Assembly (NCBI GenBank): GCA_036555065.1
Contig: DATBLZ010000171.1
Location: 1 to 64,000 of the forward strand
Direction of reading: 5' to 3'
Length of the DNA stretch: 64,000 bases
Source: DATBLZ01 sp036555065
Lineage (GTDB): Bacteria > Pseudomonadota > Gammaproteobacteria > Steroidobacterales > Rariloculaceae
Within the stretch, counting starts at the first letter, position 1, and every line of letters starts with the position of its first letter. The notes beneath the pieces are model-generated. The model did not search any database, was not told the DNA's origin, and saw only the letters and a list, made by a program, of their open reading frames with translations. Position numbers and translations under genes: made by a program. This document shows, piece by piece, positions 61,289 through 64,000 of the stretch.

Positions 61289-62800
61289 GTGAAAGTGACT
61301 ATCGCCGAGCGGACGACGCGGTTTTGCGTCTTGATGGTCTGCGCTGCCTTGACCGTCGCGTGCAGCGGCGGCGACGATGAAGCGGCACAGAGCACTGGGC
61401 CCCCGCCGACCGGCAATTCCGCCCCGACGATCGCAGGTACACCCCCACTGACGGCTCAAGTCGGCACGCCGTACTCGTTCACACCGACGGCGAGCGACGC
61501 GAACGGCGACGTGTTGACCTTCGGGATACTCAATCCTCCCGCGTGGGCGACTTTCAGCACCACGACCGGCCAGTTGCAGGGCACGCCGACCGCGGCGGGT
61601 ACTTTCGCGAACGTCACGATCGGCGTCAGTGACGGGATGGCGACGGTAGGTTTGCCGCCGTTTACGATAACGGTCACGGGAGGGCCGCCCCCGCCGCCAC
61701 CCTCTAACTCCCCGCCGACGATCTCGGGCACGCCGCCGACGTCGGGCCAAGTCGGAACGCTGTACACGTTCACGCCGACCGCGAGCGATCCGGAGAACGA
61801 TCCCCTGACGTTCGTGATCGCGAATCGTCCGGCCTGGGCGACGTTCACCGCGAGCACGGGGCGGCTGCAGGGCACGCCGACGGCGGCCGGCACTTTCGCG
61901 AATGTCGCTATCGGCGTCAGCGACGGGACCACGACCGTAGGGTTGGCGCCGTTTACGATAACGGTGACGACAGCGCCGCCCCCCCCGAACTCCCCGCCGA
62001 CGATCTCGGGCACGCCGCCGACATCGGGGCAGGTCGGCACGCAGTACTCGTTCACGCCGACCGCGAGCGATCCGAACAACGACCCCTTGACGTTCCTGAT
62101 CGCGAACCGCCCGGCGTGGGCGACGTTCACTGCGAGCACCGGGCGGCTGCAGGGCACGCCGACGGCGGCCGGAACCTTCGCGAACATCACCATCAGCGTC
62201 AATGACGGAACGGCGACGACGTCGCTGCCGGCGTTCACGATCACGGTCGCACCCGCGCCGAACTCCCCGCCGACGATCTCGGGCACGCCGCCGACGTCGG
62301 TGCTCCAGGACAGTCTGTACTCCTTCACGCCGACGGCGAGCGATGCGAACGGCGATACGCTGACGTTCGCGATCACCAACCCACCCGTCTGGGCCACGTT
62401 CAGCACGGCGACGGGCCAATTACAGGGCACGCCGACTGCGGGCGACGTCGGCAGTTACGCCAACGTCACGATCAGCGTCAGCGATGGTTCGGCGACGGCC
62501 GCGCTGCCGGCGTTCACGATCACGGTCGTCGCGGTCGGGACGGGAACAGCCACGTTGACTTGGACGCCCCCGACGCAGAACGAGGACGGCTCGCCTCTGA
62601 CGGACCTGGCGAGCTATCGCATCCATTGGGGGACGGCGTCGCGCAACTACACGAACAGCGCGACGATCAGCTCGGGGTTGACGACATACGTCGTCACCAA
62701 TCTCCTGTCCGGCACCACGTATTACTTCGCAACGACGGCTGGGAACAGCCAAGGCGTGTATAGCGCCTACTCGAACGAGGCGACCAAAACGATTCCGTAG
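61289..62800 (+). CDS. Surface lipoprotein with four Ig-like (He_PIG) repeats and a fibronectin type III domain
   Basis: 503-residue exported lipoprotein: a signal peptide with lipobox LTVAC (Cys near residue 25), then four tandem repeats of about 91-97 residues starting near 43, 140, 234 and 325. Each repeat has the pattern TPPT...YSFTPTASDxNGDxLTF...WATFxxxTGxLQGTPTAAGTFANVTI and is closely related to the next. A fibronectin type III-like domain (TLTWTPPTQNEDGSPL to YYFATTAGN) follows near 415-503. Such proteins are usually adhesins or matrix proteins. It starts with a GTG behind a strong ribosome site and is placed under a c-di-GMP riboswitch, so its production should follow the sessile/motile switch. 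Confidence 0.9.
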   Translation: MKVTIAERTTRFCVLMVCAALTVACSGGDDEAAQSTGPPPTGNSAPTIAGTPPLTAQVGTPYSFTPTASDANGDVLTFGILNPPAWATFSTTTGQLQGTPTAAGTFANVTIGVSDGMATVGLPPFTITVTGGPPPPPPSNSPPTISGTPPTSGQVGTLYTFTPTASDPENDPLTFVIANRPAWATFTASTGRLQGTPTAAGTFANVAIGVSDGTTTVGLAPFTITVTTAPPPPNSPPTISGTPPTSGQVGTQYSFTPTASDPNNDPLTFLIANRPAWATFTASTGRLQGTPTAAGTFANITISVNDGTATTSLPAFTITVAPAPNSPPTISGTPPTSVLQDSLYSFTPTASDANGDTLTFAITNPPVWATFSTATGQLQGTPTAGDVGSYANVTISVSDGSATAALPAFTITVVAVGTGTATLTWTPPTQNEDGSPLTDLASYRIHWGTASRNYTNSATISSGLTTYVVTNLLSGTTYYFATTAGNSQGVYSAYSNEATKTIP

Positions 62801-62805
62801 CCCAC

Positions 62806-62856
62806 CTGGGGGCGGCTTTAGCCGCGAAGGGAGTCGCGACTGAGGTCGCCTCCCAC
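62806..62856. repeat. Inverted pair of REP-like units
   Basis: A forward unit (GGGGGCGGCTTTAGCCGC, 62809-62828) is followed by a reverse one (GAGTCGCGACTGAGGTCGCC, from 62831), forming a BIME-like pair just after the lipoprotein stop. Confidence 0.8.
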
Positions 62857-62928
62857 GATTCCCACCTGCGGCGCCGCCGCAAAGCGCTCGCGCACACCAT
62901 ATATAATGGCCGCCATATTTCGTGTACG

Positions 62929-63013
<85 letters not shown>

Positions 63014-63064
63014 GTACAATGTTGCGGGCGGATGGGCGATTCGACTCCACGGGAACGGCGCACG

Positions 63065-64000
63065 GTGACTGATTCGACGAACCTCGACGTTTCGCTCGAG
63101 AAAGCCAAGGGCCTCGAGCGCCGGATGACCGTGCGCGTGCCCGCGGCCGAGATCGAGCGCGAGATCGACGCGCGCTTGATCAAGGTGGGCCGCACGGCCC
63201 GAATCAAGGGATTTCGCCCAGGGAAAATTCCGCCCAAAGTCGTGCGGCAGCACTACGGCCCGCAGGTGCGCCAAGAGGTGCTCGCCGACGTCATACGCGC
63301 AAGTTTCTCGCGGGCCGTGCAGCAGGCCGAGCTCAACCCCGCGGGCGGCCCCGCAATCGAGCCCCTCGGTGGCGCGGACGGCAAGCATTTCAGCTATCGT
63401 GCGACGTTCGAGGTCTATCCCGAGATCGCCCTCAAAGGGCTCGAGAAGCTCGGGATCGACAAGCCCGTCGTGGCGATCACCGCTGCGGACGTCGAGAAAA
63501 TGATCGAGCGACTACGCCGACAGCGCGCGACTTGGCGGAGCGTAGATCGCAAGGCGCAGGTCAATGACCGCGTCACCGTCGATTTCACGGGGAAGATCGA
63601 CGGCACGACGTTCGCGGGCGGCGAAGGCAAGGACGTTCCCGTCGTGCTCGGCAGCGGGCAGGTCGTCGAGGATTTCGACGCGGCGCTCCGCGATGTCGAG
63701 AAGGGCGAAGAGAAGACCGCCAAAGTGAAATTCCCGAAGAACTATGGTGTTGCAAGCGTCGCCGGCAACAAGGCCGTGTTCGAGATCCGCGTCAAGGGTG
63801 TCGAAGAGCAGGTCTTGCCCGAGATCGACCAAGAGTTTCTGAGCGCGTTCGGCGTGACCGACGGCGGTCTCGACGCGCTCAAGGTCGAGGTGCGCAAGAA
63901 CATGCAGCGCGAGCTCGACGAGCGCCACCGACTGCACATGCGAGCTCAGGCGTTGAACGCCTTGCTCGACGGGAATCGCATCGCCGTGCCGAACGCCCTC
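63065..64000 (+). CDS. tig: Trigger factor, N-terminal part (gene runs off the right edge)
   Basis: First 312 residues of the ribosome-bound chaperone and prolyl isomerase. The ribosome-binding signature is IKGFRPGKIPPKVVRQHYG near residues 43-61; the FKBP-type domain follows (DRVTVDFTGKIDGTTFAGGEG, FPKNYGVASVAGNKAVFEI), then the start of the C-terminal chaperone arms (VRKNMQRELDERHRL). The start used is the GTG at 63065; an in-frame ATG at 63032 adds 11 residues. The frame is open to the last base. It begins 51 bases after tRNA-Leu. Confidence 0.93.
   Translation, partial: MTDSTNLDVSLEKAKGLERRMTVRVPAAEIEREIDARLIKVGRTARIKGFRPGKIPPKVVRQHYGPQVRQEVLADVIRASFSRAVQQAELNPAGGPAIEPLGGADGKHFSYRATFEVYPEIALKGLEKLGIDKPVVAITAADVEKMIERLRRQRATWRSVDRKAQVNDRVTVDFTGKIDGTTFAGGEGKDVPVVLGSGQVVEDFDAALRDVEKGEEKTAKVKFPKNYGVASVAGNKAVFEIRVKGVEEQVLPEIDQEFLSAFGVTDGGLDALKVEVRKNMQRELDERHRLHMRAQALNALLDGNRIAVPNAL

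Noticed and set aside
61211..62419. Arg-rich repeat frame opposite the Ig-repeat lipoprotein
   Set aside because: The apparent repeats only mirror the Ig repeats on the other strand.
3502..62856. CRISPR array
   Set aside because: The repeated palindromes are scattered singly at gene ends, not spaced regularly, and no cas gene is present.

Overview
The window is GC-rich chromosomal DNA of a gammaproteobacterium. The evidence is gene order: nrdR-ribD-ribE-ribB(X)-ribH-nusB-thiL-pgpA, asd-fimV-truA-accD-folC-dedD-cvpA-purF, prmB-aroC, parE/parC, epmB/efp/epmA and a FimX-like protein are all gammaproteobacterial arrangements. FimX/FimV and an unusual dispersed REP family point towards the Xanthomonadales/Nevskiales/Steroidobacterales side, but I cannot name a genus. 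Genes are tightly packed and most look vertically inherited.

Layout. 1-3.5 kb: end of proB, proA, a 147-bp hairpin element, glpD. 3.5-15 kb: a RIO/WaaP-like kinase, a 1324-residue AAA-like/P-domain/WD40 membrane protein, an EexN-like lipoprotein, then a leftward group (SYLF protein, M48 peptidase, LemA, DUF4145-like, EttA). 15-23 kb: HDAC-family deacetylase, NrdR and the riboflavin/nusB/thiL/pgpA cluster, ending in a Ser/Thr kinase with a cyclic-nucleotide-binding-like domain. 23-25.9 kb: xseB, then a rubrerythrin / Fe-S CCG-domain protein / DUF3501 operon. 26-36.7 kb: topoisomerase IV (with a quinolone-resistance-type residue in ParC), a degenerate GGDEF-EAL FimX-like protein, the EF-P modification cluster, psd and a SCO copper protein. 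36.7-52.3 kb: prmB, aroC, asd, fimV, truA, accD, folC, dedD, cvpA, purF, a receiver-kinase fusion, lpxH, a cyclophilin and folD. 52.3-54.8 kb: four tRNA genes (Pro, Arg, His, Lys), the last being the attachment site of a 2-kb island remnant bounded by an exact 48-bp repeat. 54.8-63 kb: nhaA, a DHA2 exporter, a glycosyltransferase, two outer-membrane proteins (one Wzi-like) and, divergently, an Ig-repeat lipoprotein behind a sigma54-like promoter and a class I cyclic di-GMP riboswitch. The window ends with tRNA-Leu and the start of tig.

Most interesting: (1) the sigma54-like promoter plus c-di-GMP-I riboswitch upstream of a four-Ig-repeat surface lipoprotein, beside a Wzi-like operon; (2) a dispersed palindromic element (core GTGGGAGCGGCTTTAGCCGC and its complement) at about 13 sites, which in six unrelated genes supplies the last codons and the stop codon; (3) two copies of a long-hairpin MITE-like element, one framed by inverted REPs; (4) the tRNA-Lys island with symmetric inner repeats; (5) the AAA-like/P-domain/WD40 giant protein.
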